Part shown: positions 1 to 6,564 of the stretch, in pieces
How the letters are laid out: the number at the start of each line of letters is the position of its first letter
Numbering within the stretch: the stretch's first letter is position 1
Origin: Bacteroidales bacterium
GTDB lineage: Bacteria > Bacteroidota > Bacteroidia > Bacteroidales > JAOZQN01
Assembly: GCA_029938985.1 (NCBI GenBank)
Contig: JAOZTW010000280.1
Location: forward strand, 1-6,789
DNA: 6,789 bases
Direction of reading: 5' to 3'
Notes under the pieces: generated by a model
What the model was told of the DNA's origin: nothing
The model's input: only the letters and a program-made list of their open reading frames with translations
Databases searched by the model: none
Translations under genes and position numbers: made by a program

Positions 1-41
1 AAAAAAGCCTTGAACTTGACACTCGTGAAAAACGCCAATAA
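1..41 (+). CDS. possible C-terminal tail of an upstream gene (partial)
   Basis: Reading from base 3, the frame is open from the window edge and gives KSLELDTREKRQ followed by TAA at 39-41. The charged, polar composition is typical of a protein C-terminus and unlike random translation of AT-rich DNA. The family cannot be told from 12 residues. Frame 1 is also open, to a stop at 52-54, but its peptide (KKALNLTLVKNANNLIT) is less convincing. If this tail is real, only 25 bp separate it from the next start at 67, and the two genes could share a transcript. This rests on very little sequence. Confidence 0.3.
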   Translation, partial: KSLELDTREKRQ

Positions 42-60
42 CTTAATAACTTAATAACTT
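37..60 (+). repeat. three tandem copies of the 8-mer AATAACTT
   Basis: Perfect copies lie at 37-44, 45-52 and 53-60, ending 6 bp before the ATG at 67. The array occupies the place where a ribosome-binding leader would sit. A change in copy number would alter the leader length without touching the reading frame. No Shine-Dalgarno is visible, as is usual in Bacteroidota. The function is unknown. Confidence 0.75.
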
Positions 61-66
61 TTTATT

Positions 67-1203
67 ATGAAATATTTACAACCAATTTTTGTTTTAGCAT
101 TATTGTTTATGTTTAGTTTAAATACAACAATAGCTCAAAACAAAGGAATGATTAACAACGGAGCTTATCTGAAAATAAGCAATAATGCAATATTAGACAT
201 TAATGGGGAAGAAGCTAATTATGTTCACAACACCACAAATGGTATTGAACTAAATGGAACAATTAAAACTGAAGGAGACTGGATTAACAACAGTGGTGAA
301 GAAGTATTTAGTGTGTTTGGAGATAATGCAAATTTTATTTTAGATGGCAATGGTGGTCAAATAATTAGTGGATCATCTTCTACTAATTTTTATGATGTTA
401 GCCTGTTGGCAGATACTGAAATACAAAATAATGTGTTAATAAATGGAGATTTGCAATTTAATGGTGCTATTCTTCAAGTTACTGATAGCGAACTAAGATT
501 TTCAGAAACTGCTACAATTACTGGTAGTTTTGATGATAACAATATGATAACCACCAATGAAACAGGAACAGTAGTAAAAGAACTAAATCAAACAGGAGAA
601 TATGAACTTCCAGTTGGAGGAGATTTTTATGCACCAGCACTAATAAATATTACAGAAGGAACTTTTAATAATGCAGAATTTACTATAAATGTTACTCCTC
701 AAAAATTTGCAGATAATAATAGTTCAACAGATTATCTTAATGTTTATTGGACTTTAAATCAAACTGGAATAACTGATATGAATTGCGATTTGGAATTTGG
801 ATACGATGCTAATGATGTTGTTGGGAGTGACGCTAATATTTATGGTTTACATTATTATAATACAACTGTTGACCAATTAAATATAGCAAATGCAAATACA
901 ATTAGTGGAACAGTGAGTGAATTTGGAACTTTTACTGGCGGAGAACAATCAGAGGTTAATATTGATAATATTGATAACAATTTTAATATTTCGGTTAGTA
1001 ATGGCAATCTTATTGTTGATTCTAATATTGAGTTAATAAACACAGATATAACTGTATATTCAATACTTGGTCAAAAAATATTAGTTAAAAAAATAACAGA
1101 AAGTTACAACGAAATACCACTGAATGTTATTTCTGGAACATATTTATTGCAAATTAACTCCAATGGAGTTAATTATTCTGAAAAATTTGTTTTAATAAAT
1201 TAA
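67..1203 (+). CDS. T9SS type A sorting domain-containing secreted/surface protein
   Basis: A 378-residue exported protein. Residues 1-23 form a Sec signal peptide: Lys2, a hydrophobic core around FVLALLFMFSL, and probable cleavage at TTIA|Q. Residues ~303-378 are a type-A C-terminal sorting domain of the type IX (Por) secretion system, with VYSILGQKIL (330-339), GTYLLQI (357-363) and the ending SEKFVLIN. In the known pathway this tail directs passage across the outer membrane and is cleaved, with attachment to A-LPS or release. The middle (~27-300) is rich in Asn, Thr and acidic residues and looks beta-rich. It includes a stretch of the kind often found in such cargo (LPVGGDFYAPALINI at 181-195, then YWTL at 227-230). 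I recognise no catalytic domain, so the specific job is unknown. The start is supported by the signal peptide beginning right at the ATG. The gene runs towards the minus-strand pair and shares no obvious function with it. Confidence 0.92.
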   Translation: MKYLQPIFVLALLFMFSLNTTIAQNKGMINNGAYLKISNNAILDINGEEANYVHNTTNGIELNGTIKTEGDWINNSGEEVFSVFGDNANFILDGNGGQIISGSSSTNFYDVSLLADTEIQNNVLINGDLQFNGAILQVTDSELRFSETATITGSFDDNNMITTNETGTVVKELNQTGEYELPVGGDFYAPALINITEGTFNNAEFTINVTPQKFADNNSSTDYLNVYWTLNQTGITDMNCDLEFGYDANDVVGSDANIYGLHYYNTTVDQLNIANANTISGTVSEFGTFTGGEQSEVNIDNIDNNFNISVSNGNLIVDSNIELINTDITVYSILGQKILVKKITESYNEIPLNVISGTYLLQINSNGVNYSEKFVLIN

Positions 1204-1212
1204 TAAAAACAG

Positions 1213-1242
1213 TCATGGTTTCTTTTTTAAAAGAAACCATGA
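1213..1242. terminator. perfect hairpin between convergent genes, probable transcription terminator
   Basis: TCATGGTTTCTTTT (1213-1226) is fully complementary to AAAAGAAACCATGA (1229-1242): 14 bp with a 2-nt centre, so a 4-6 nt loop in practice. It begins 9 bp after the stop of the secreted-protein gene. Read on the minus strand the stem is followed by CTGTTTTTATTA, a short T tract that suits termination of the glycosyltransferase transcript. On the plus strand the tail is TAATAAAAAATAG, a poor intrinsic terminator, though the stem could still protect the 3' end. The rest of the gap to 1383 is AT-rich, with T runs at 1315-1331 and no gene. Confidence 0.65.
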
Positions 1243-1383
1243 TAATAAAAAATAGCTTTTATTATATTTAACTGTTAGTGAAAATGCAATAATAGTAGTT
1301 CCAATATACTCCGTTTTTTTTATTTTTTTTAAAAGAGCAAAATAAACAAGTATTATTGGTGTTAGTTATTTTTTCTTTTTCAT

Positions 1384-2514
1384 TTATAAGTGGAAACCAG
1401 ATTGAATTACCCAATTTTCAAAATTATTGAAAGCAACGGAAGTATCAAATTTTTCCTCAACAATTTTACGAGCATTCTTACCCATTTTTTTGGATAATAT
1501 TTTATTTTTATATATTTCAATTATTTTATTACAAAATTCAGTAATATCATTTATTGATACAAGAAAACCTGTTTCTCCATCTGAAATAAGTTCTGGATTA
1601 CTGCTTAAATCAAAAGCGACAGATGGTTTTTTACTTACCATAGCTTCTGCAATAACATATCCAAAACCTTCCCAATAAGATGTAAGTATAAAAATATCAA
1701 TAGTTTCCATAAAGTTTTTGATGTTCTTAACAAATCCTAAAAAAATAATTTTGTCCAAAACATTTTTTTCTATAGCAAAATCTATTAACTCTTGTTTTAA
1801 TCTGCCGTCGCCAGCTATAAGTATTTTAAAGTCAATATTCTGATTTTTAAAAATCTCAGCAATTAAAATCAAGTTTTTTTGTCCTTTTTGTTTCTCCAAT
1901 CTACCAGCATTTCCTAAAATTAATTCATTATTTTGTCTGGAATACAATAACTTAATTTTCTGAGAATCTATTTTTTTTATATCAATACCGTTATATATTA
2001 CTTTAATTTTGTTAGCGGGGAAAAGATTTTTATTATTTTCTAAAATAGTGTTTTTTGTTGCTTGCGAGTTTGCAAGTATATCTGTAATAATATTTTTAAA
2101 AATATATCTATTAAAAATAGTATTTCTTATCGGTATAGCACTTCCTCGGCGGTATATAATATTTTTCACACCAGCCAATTTTGCTGCCAATCCTGCAACT
2201 TTAACATCAGAGGAAAGATTAAGTATCAGAGTATTAATTTGTTGCTTTTTTAAAAAAACGGATAGTTTTAATATTTTATATAAATTTAAAAAACTAAAAT
2301 TTGTTACCCAAAAACTTTTTATTGGAATATTTGTTGAATGTAAGTGTTGAAAAAGTTTGCTTTTTTTATTTGTTACAACAATTATTGAATATTTTTTATT
2401 ATGAAGATTAATAGCATTATCAAAATGCCATTTTTCTCCCCCCCCCCATACTTTTGTTGTATTGAAAAAACAGATTTTATTTTTTTTTCGTAACTCACTT
2501 TTTTGACAATCCAT
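1384..2514 (-). CDS. GT-B fold glycosyltransferase, family 4-like
   Basis: A 376-residue retaining glycosyltransferase, predicted to move a sugar from a nucleotide-sugar donor to a growing surface glycan; donor and acceptor cannot be read from sequence. Its length is normal for GT4. The N-terminal Rossmann half starts with ICFFNTT and the Gly-rich loop WGGGEKWH (23-30). The C-terminal donor half has YNGID (174-178), GNAGRLEKQKG (201-211; Arg205 and Lys210 in the usual phosphate-contacting places), an AGDG turn (235-238), and the EX7E motif as E282-GFGYVIA-E290, then GETGFLV (313-319). There is no signal peptide or transmembrane helix, so it is cytoplasmic or membrane-peripheral. The start lies 4 bp after the stop of the large TIR/FGE gene on the same strand, which implies co-transcription and perhaps translational coupling. 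Ten G in a row encode Trp23-Gly26, a potential frameshift site. The family call is firm; a link to the TIR protein's function is not established. Confidence 0.93.
   Translation of the reverse strand: MDCQKSELRKKNKICFFNTTKVWGGGEKWHFDNAINLHNKKYSIIVVTNKKSKLFQHLHSTNIPIKSFWVTNFSFLNLYKILKLSVFLKKQQINTLILNLSSDVKVAGLAAKLAGVKNIIYRRGSAIPIRNTIFNRYIFKNIITDILANSQATKNTILENNKNLFPANKIKVIYNGIDIKKIDSQKIKLLYSRQNNELILGNAGRLEKQKGQKNLILIAEIFKNQNIDFKILIAGDGRLKQELIDFAIEKNVLDKIIFLGFVKNIKNFMETIDIFILTSYWEGFGYVIAEAMVSKKPSVAFDLSSNPELISDGETGFLVSINDITEFCNKIIEIYKNKILSKKMGKNARKIVEEKFDTSVAFNNFENWVIQSGFHL
2438..2447 (-). repeat. homopolymer of ten G (coding strand) inside the glycosyltransferase gene
   Basis: The plus strand shows ten consecutive C between CT and ATA. 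In the coding direction these are the G bases of TGG GGG GGG GGA, encoding W23-G24-G25-G26 of the donor/acceptor loop. Loss or gain of one G would shift the frame about 23 codons in and remove nearly the whole enzyme. G tracts of this size are classic slipped-strand phase-variation sites in other bacteria. Here that role is inference. Confidence 0.8.
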
Positions 2515-2518
2515 TATT

Positions 2519-5500
2519 TTAATCTATATTTTGTGCATAGCGAAAACCTAAAAAAGTTGATTTATAGTTTGGTGCCATTTTACTACGTTTTGCAATTCTA
2601 CACGAAGAAAATTGGCTACGCCAACTACCTCCTCTCATTAATCTAGCTTGGCTTGGAGTGAGAATTACAGGGTTTTTTTGTTTGTCTGGTTTTGTTGTGT
2701 ATTCACTCCAATAATCCAAACACCATTCCCAAACATTACCAGTCATATCATACAAGCCTATTTCGTTTGGTTCAAAACTACCAACATTAGAAGTTTCTGA
2801 GTATCCATCGTTATAGCCTTCAAAAAAACTCCAGGTTGGGTGATATGCTATTACAGATTCATCACAAATGTTTCCATACAATTTTGTATCATTTCCTTTT
2901 GGTATTTCATTTCCCCAGCTATATTTAATGTCTTTTCCTCCATTGCTTGCAGCATACTCCCATTGAGTTTCGGATGGCAAACTACCATTCCAAAATTCAC
3001 AAAATTCGTTTGCCCCAAACCACGTAACACCAGTTACCGGTCGGTCATTAAAAACTTCACTATAAAGCCTTACCACTTTATTTTGAAGATTAACTATATT
3101 AAACAGTGCAAAATCCACCATACTTTCTCCTTTAAAGTCTCCATTTTTTATATTATATGAACCGTAAATTATTAAAAATTCCAAAAAATCCTCAGCTGAA
3201 ATTTCATTTTTATACAAATAGAAATCACTTAATTCTGTTTCGTGTATCATTTCTCGGTTACCTCCTATTTCACTTCCCATAGTAAAAGATCCGCCTTTTA
3301 TCAAAACAAATTTATCTTTGGTAAAAACAGGGTTTTCGCAGTAATGTATTCTATTAAGAATAATACTATCGTTTGGTATTATTTCTAATATCTTTTCATA
3401 AATTAGTTTTGCATTTTTGTAGTCAAAATTTCTGTAAAATTCTATGGCTTTATTATTTAGAACTATCATAGTGTCACAATTATTTTTTTCTTCTTGAATT
3501 TTTATTTTCAAGCTATCAGGCAAATCTGGTGCAAGTCTTACATTGTTCAAGTATTGTGTTACAATATCAAAATTACAATACTCAAGTTCCATATTGGCAA
3601 GCATATAAAAATGTTCGTATAATACAGTTACACTATCTGGTACAAGTTCCTTTAATAATTCAGTAGAATTTTTTGTTTTGGTTTCTGCAATATCTTTTTG
3701 TACTCTTGCTATTTTTGTTTGAAACATAGCAAAAACAAAAAGTCCCAAAGCAATAACCGAAGCACACATTGCTAAAATCATTAATTTTTTTAAACGTTTT
3801 CGTTTCTTTTCTTCAAGTGCAGCTGCTTCGTCAATAGCAATTCTACTGCCTTCAATAAATTTAATTTGTAATTCGGTTGGTGAAGGCGATTTATTGCTTT
3901 TTAATTCCTTGTATTTATTGTATATAACTTTTGGATTTTTATCATAAGCTTCTTGTAACCAGCTTTCTGCACTTTTACAAGCAATAATATTCATCAAAAA
4001 TTCAGGGATTTTATTATGATCTTTCCATTCATTGGCTCGTTGTTGTAGCTGAGTATGATTTGCAGTATGCTCTCTATCAAGTTCTACTGCTTGTAGTAAT
4101 TCCGAAAATGCTTCAGAAAAATCGGTATCTTTAAAATCAATCCAGTTTATAACTCTAAGTGCCTCAGGCATAGTATTAGGGTCGGTCTCTTGAGCAAGCA
4201 GGGTTATTATTCTTTTGTTTTGAGTAACAGCGTAATCTACTTCTTCTTCGCAATACTTAGAATTAATAGAAGCTGGCGATATAACAAACACAAAGTTATT
4301 ACAACCATTTATTCCTTTGTAAATTTCTTTTTCAAAATCAACCCCTTTTGAAATACTTTCTTGGTCAAACCAAGTGGTTTTTCCTGCTGATTGTAATTTG
4401 CGATTCAAAAGTCTTGCAAGGTCACTATCGTTTCTTGAATAAGATATAAATACATCGGTACCGAGTTGTCCTTTGGCGGCTTCACTGGCAAGTATATACT
4501 CTTTGTGAATTGCTAAAGGTGCATAATGGTTGTCTTCATTGTTGAGTCGTAACCACGTTTTGGCATTTTCAAAATTATATCCTCTTAATAAAAAAGATTG
4601 TTTTTGTCCGTATTCTTTCCAATGTAGAGCTTGTACGAGAAACACACGATGTTCCTCAAAATAAGTATGTTCATGGTTTAATGTTTGTACAACTTCTCCG
4701 AGAGAAACTTCAAATGGTGTTTTTTCTCTGCGAGCTTCCACATCTGCAATTACATCACTTTTATCTTTTACTTCAACTTCTATTTCTTCTGTTAGGTCAG
4801 TGAAATCTATATATTGAGTATTTGTTAAATCTTTAAAATCATTTGCATTTTCAAAATTAGAAGCTTCTTTATCAATTAAAATTGGAATTATACGTTTATT
4901 GTATTCATTAGCAAAATTATATTCTTTTTTACAGTAATCTGAATTTAATGATTTTTTGGAAAGGAAAAATAAAATATTTGATGATTGTATTACTCCATTA
5001 TGAATAGCATGATTATATTCCACTCCCTTAGAAATATCTTTGGAACTTATCCAAGAAGAAAATCCATATTTAGCGAGAGCTGTAACAATTTTTTTAACAG
5101 TTTTTCCATCGTCTAAGTCGTGGCAAATAAACAAATCACATTGCAAATTAACACCATTTTTTTTACTTTCCATTATATATTCGGCAAGCAAATCTGTTGG
5201 CGTACAAGGAGGTTGAATGAGATGTCCTGTATCATTTTTAAATGTTTCGTGACTTCGTTCTAAAAAACGTTCAGCTTCTTTTCTCTCTTCCCCCACAAGT
5301 AGTTCGTGAGTGTTTCTTGAGCCTTTAGTCCACTCTAATGATTTGTATAATAAAATAGTATGGGTGCGTACAAACGCTCTATGACTGTCCATTAGTGTAA
5401 CAAGGCTGTCAAAAGCTGCTTTATAATCGTCCGAAAAATTCCAATCATCTCTATGTGTTTCAAGTATTTTTTCACCAATTTCAAAAGTTTTAGCTGAAAG

Positions 5501-6301
5501 CGCAAGGGCAGTATCGTGGTCTTGACGTAGATATATCCAGTTTCGTTTTCCTGCTTCGGGAGCTATGTTTGCCCACGTAACATCGTCTTGAGGTTCTACA
5601 TGTAAAATAGGAATAATTCTTTTATTGTATTTTAATGCCAAAACCAGTTCTTTATAACAATAGATTGAATTTATTGAGTGGGGCGACATTACGTAAATAA
5701 AGTTGTCGGCCATACGGATACCATTGTCTATTTGTTCCTGAAAATCAACTCCAAGTGGAATATCATTCATATCAAACCAAATATCAAATCCTCTATCTGT
5801 TAGGTCTTTATATAGTTTTCTGGCAAAAGCCAAAGAATGTCGTCGTCCGTAGCTAATAAAAGCACTATTTATTTGGTCGGTTTGTTGAAGCAGAACATCG
5901 TTGGTAAGATTATTTGCAGAGTTCAGATAATCTATAACATCATCTAAGGAGCGTTTCCAAATGGCACCATTGGCTTCAGCCATTTTTCCAATTTGTTCTA
6001 ATTCTCTTATTTGAGTTTTTGTAAATTTGGTTTCCTCGTCGTGAGGTAAATAACAGAAAATTGTTTTATCACTTTTTTTGAAGCTATCGTCAATAACTTC
6101 TGCCAAAGAGTACCAACCAATCATTTTTGAAGTAACTACATATAAACAAAAATCAGAATGTTCTCGTTCGTAAATTTCAATTTTTTGGTCTTCTTCTGTC
6201 CATTCGTCCACTACTGGATTAAAATAATCTATTTCCAGTTTTGGCATAACATAATCACGCCATTTTGAACCTGCTACTGTACCGCCGAGAAAGACTTTCA
6301 T
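2519..6301 (-). CDS. multidomain NDT-like / triple-TIR / transmembrane / FGE-sulfatase-like protein
   Basis: A 1260-residue putative signalling or immune receptor. Domains in order: (1) residues 1-127, nucleoside 2-deoxyribosyltransferase-like, with MKVFLGGTVAGSKWRD and GWYSLAEV, whose Glu fits the family's catalytic position. (2) TIR1 ~144-238 (FISYGRRH, W175-FD, SIYCYKE with Glu218). (3) TIR2 ~386-482 (box 1 degraded to FICHDLDD, W417-IS in place of WFD, Glu460 kept). (4) TIR3 ~613-710 (FISYSRND, W644-FD, SKYCEEE with Glu687). Each TIR is followed by a helical linker with identical spacing: His-X9-Trp and an A-x-x-[FW]-L box 19 residues after the Trp. (5) A basic stretch KKRKRLKK (832-839) and a transmembrane helix ~840-860. 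(6) A TPR-like helical segment ~896-990. (7) An FGE/SUMF1-like domain ~997-1258 (FVLIKGGSFTMGS, PVTGVTWFGANEFCEFW, LPSETQWEYAA, IGLYDMTGNVWEWC, RGGSW, LGFRYA). TIR domains are known NADases or cyclic-nucleotide producers. By the positive-inside rule the TIRs are cytoplasmic and the FGE domain periplasmic. The FGE Cys pair is absent, so a binding role is more likely than formylglycine formation. The start fits: the NDT beta-strand begins at Met1. There is no Shine-Dalgarno. Confidence 0.93.
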   Translation of the reverse strand: MKVFLGGTVAGSKWRDYVMPKLEIDYFNPVVDEWTEEDQKIEIYEREHSDFCLYVVTSKMIGWYSLAEVIDDSFKKSDKTIFCYLPHDEETKFTKTQIRELEQIGKMAEANGAIWKRSLDDVIDYLNSANNLTNDVLLQQTDQINSAFISYGRRHSLAFARKLYKDLTDRGFDIWFDMNDIPLGVDFQEQIDNGIRMADNFIYVMSPHSINSIYCYKELVLALKYNKRIIPILHVEPQDDVTWANIAPEAGKRNWIYLRQDHDTALALSAKTFEIGEKILETHRDDWNFSDDYKAAFDSLVTLMDSHRAFVRTHTILLYKSLEWTKGSRNTHELLVGEERKEAERFLERSHETFKNDTGHLIQPPCTPTDLLAEYIMESKKNGVNLQCDLFICHDLDDGKTVKKIVTALAKYGFSSWISSKDISKGVEYNHAIHNGVIQSSNILFFLSKKSLNSDYCKKEYNFANEYNKRIIPILIDKEASNFENANDFKDLTNTQYIDFTDLTEEIEVEVKDKSDVIADVEARREKTPFEVSLGEVVQTLNHEHTYFEEHRVFLVQALHWKEYGQKQSFLLRGYNFENAKTWLRLNNEDNHYAPLAIHKEYILASEAAKGQLGTDVFISYSRNDSDLARLLNRKLQSAGKTTWFDQESISKGVDFEKEIYKGINGCNNFVFVISPASINSKYCEEEVDYAVTQNKRIITLLAQETDPNTMPEALRVINWIDFKDTDFSEAFSELLQAVELDREHTANHTQLQQRANEWKDHNKIPEFLMNIIACKSAESWLQEAYDKNPKVIYNKYKELKSNKSPSPTELQIKFIEGSRIAIDEAAALEEKKRKRLKKLMILAMCASVIALGLFVFAMFQTKIARVQKDIAETKTKNSTELLKELVPDSVTVLYEHFYMLANMELEYCNFDIVTQYLNNVRLAPDLPDSLKIKIQEEKNNCDTMIVLNNKAIEFYRNFDYKNAKLIYEKILEIIPNDSIILNRIHYCENPVFTKDKFVLIKGGSFTMGSEIGGNREMIHETELSDFYLYKNEISAEDFLEFLIIYGSYNIKNGDFKGESMVDFALFNIVNLQNKVVRLYSEVFNDRPVTGVTWFGANEFCEFWNGSLPSETQWEYAASNGGKDIKYSWGNEIPKGNDTKLYGNICDESVIAYHPTWSFFEGYNDGYSETSNVGSFEPNEIGLYDMTGNVWEWCLDYWSEYTTKPDKQKNPVILTPSQARLMRGGSWRSQFSSCRIAKRSKMAPNYKSTFLGFRYAQNID

Positions 6302-6340
6302 ATTATTGTAGTGATAAAATAATTAATAATTTAATTAATG

Positions 6341-6372
6341 CAAAAATAAAATAATATTTTAATAAAATGCAA
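6341..6372 (-). promoter_or_regulatory. candidate Bacteroidota-type promoter for the TIR/FGE gene
   Basis: On the minus strand TATTTTTG (6348 down to 6341) matches the -7 consensus TAnnTTTG. A TTG (6372 down to 6370) lies 21 bp upstream, a reasonable -33 element. Initiation just after the -7 box would leave a leader of about 30-35 nt before the ATG at 6301. Both elements overlap a direct repeat, AATGCAA at 6337-6343 and 6366-6372. The region is extremely AT-rich, so a chance match is possible. The rest of 6373-6564 shows no gene; it holds only AT-rich runs and a small weak hairpin. Confidence 0.45.
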
Positions 6373-6564
6373 TAATTTTTTAAATTTTAATAATTTAATG
6401 AAAAAGAAAAAATTACTAACTCAATCCTATTTGTTTATTTTGTCCTTTTTAAAATTCTAATATATCATTAAATAGCTCGCTATTTGCAGGTTTGTTAAAA
6501 TACTAAAAGAAAAAAAACGGTGTGTTCTTGAGTTATTTATTATTTCTTTTTCACTTATTTAATT

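Noticed and set aside
16..44. TTGACA at 16-21 with a weak TAACTT 17 bp downstream as a sigma-70 promoter
   Set aside because: Bacteroidota use a different consensus, the -10 match is poor, and the TTGACA may lie within the end of an upstream gene.
855..1043. Minus-strand open frame of 62 codons inside the T9SS cargo gene
   Set aside because: Antisense to a clear coding sequence, with no recognisable motif.
1363..1383. Resemblance between the 3' flank of the glycosyltransferase and the 3' flank of the FGE remnant (T-rich text near 6531-6560)
   Set aside because: Short, gapped and low-complexity; not enough to claim a shared flank or an insertion boundary.
1427..2350. Plus-strand open frames (1427-1678, 2009-2350, 2062-2253) opposite the glycosyltransferase
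   Set aside because: Their peptides are the hydrophobic or Phe/Ile-rich shadow expected opposite Lys/Asn-rich codons, and the opposite strand is a confident GT4 gene.
2519..2680. Variable-repeat/template-repeat pair of a diversity-generating retroelement (the FGE C-terminus is a known DGR target fold, and a second copy exists at 6565-6726)
   Set aside because: Differences between the copies are not confined to adenines of either copy; only about a third fall on A whichever copy is taken as template, and many are synonymous third-position changes. There is no reverse transcriptase in the window. Ordinary divergence plus decay explains it.
2840..3160. Plus-strand open frame of 106 codons opposite the FGE domain
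   Set aside because: Antisense to a strongly motif-supported domain; no independent evidence of coding.
6470..6485. AAATAGC/GCTATTT inverted repeat as a terminator of the pseudogene
   Set aside because: Only 7 bp with a 2-nt centre and mostly A-T pairs, and no T tract on either side; such hairpins are common by chance at this composition.
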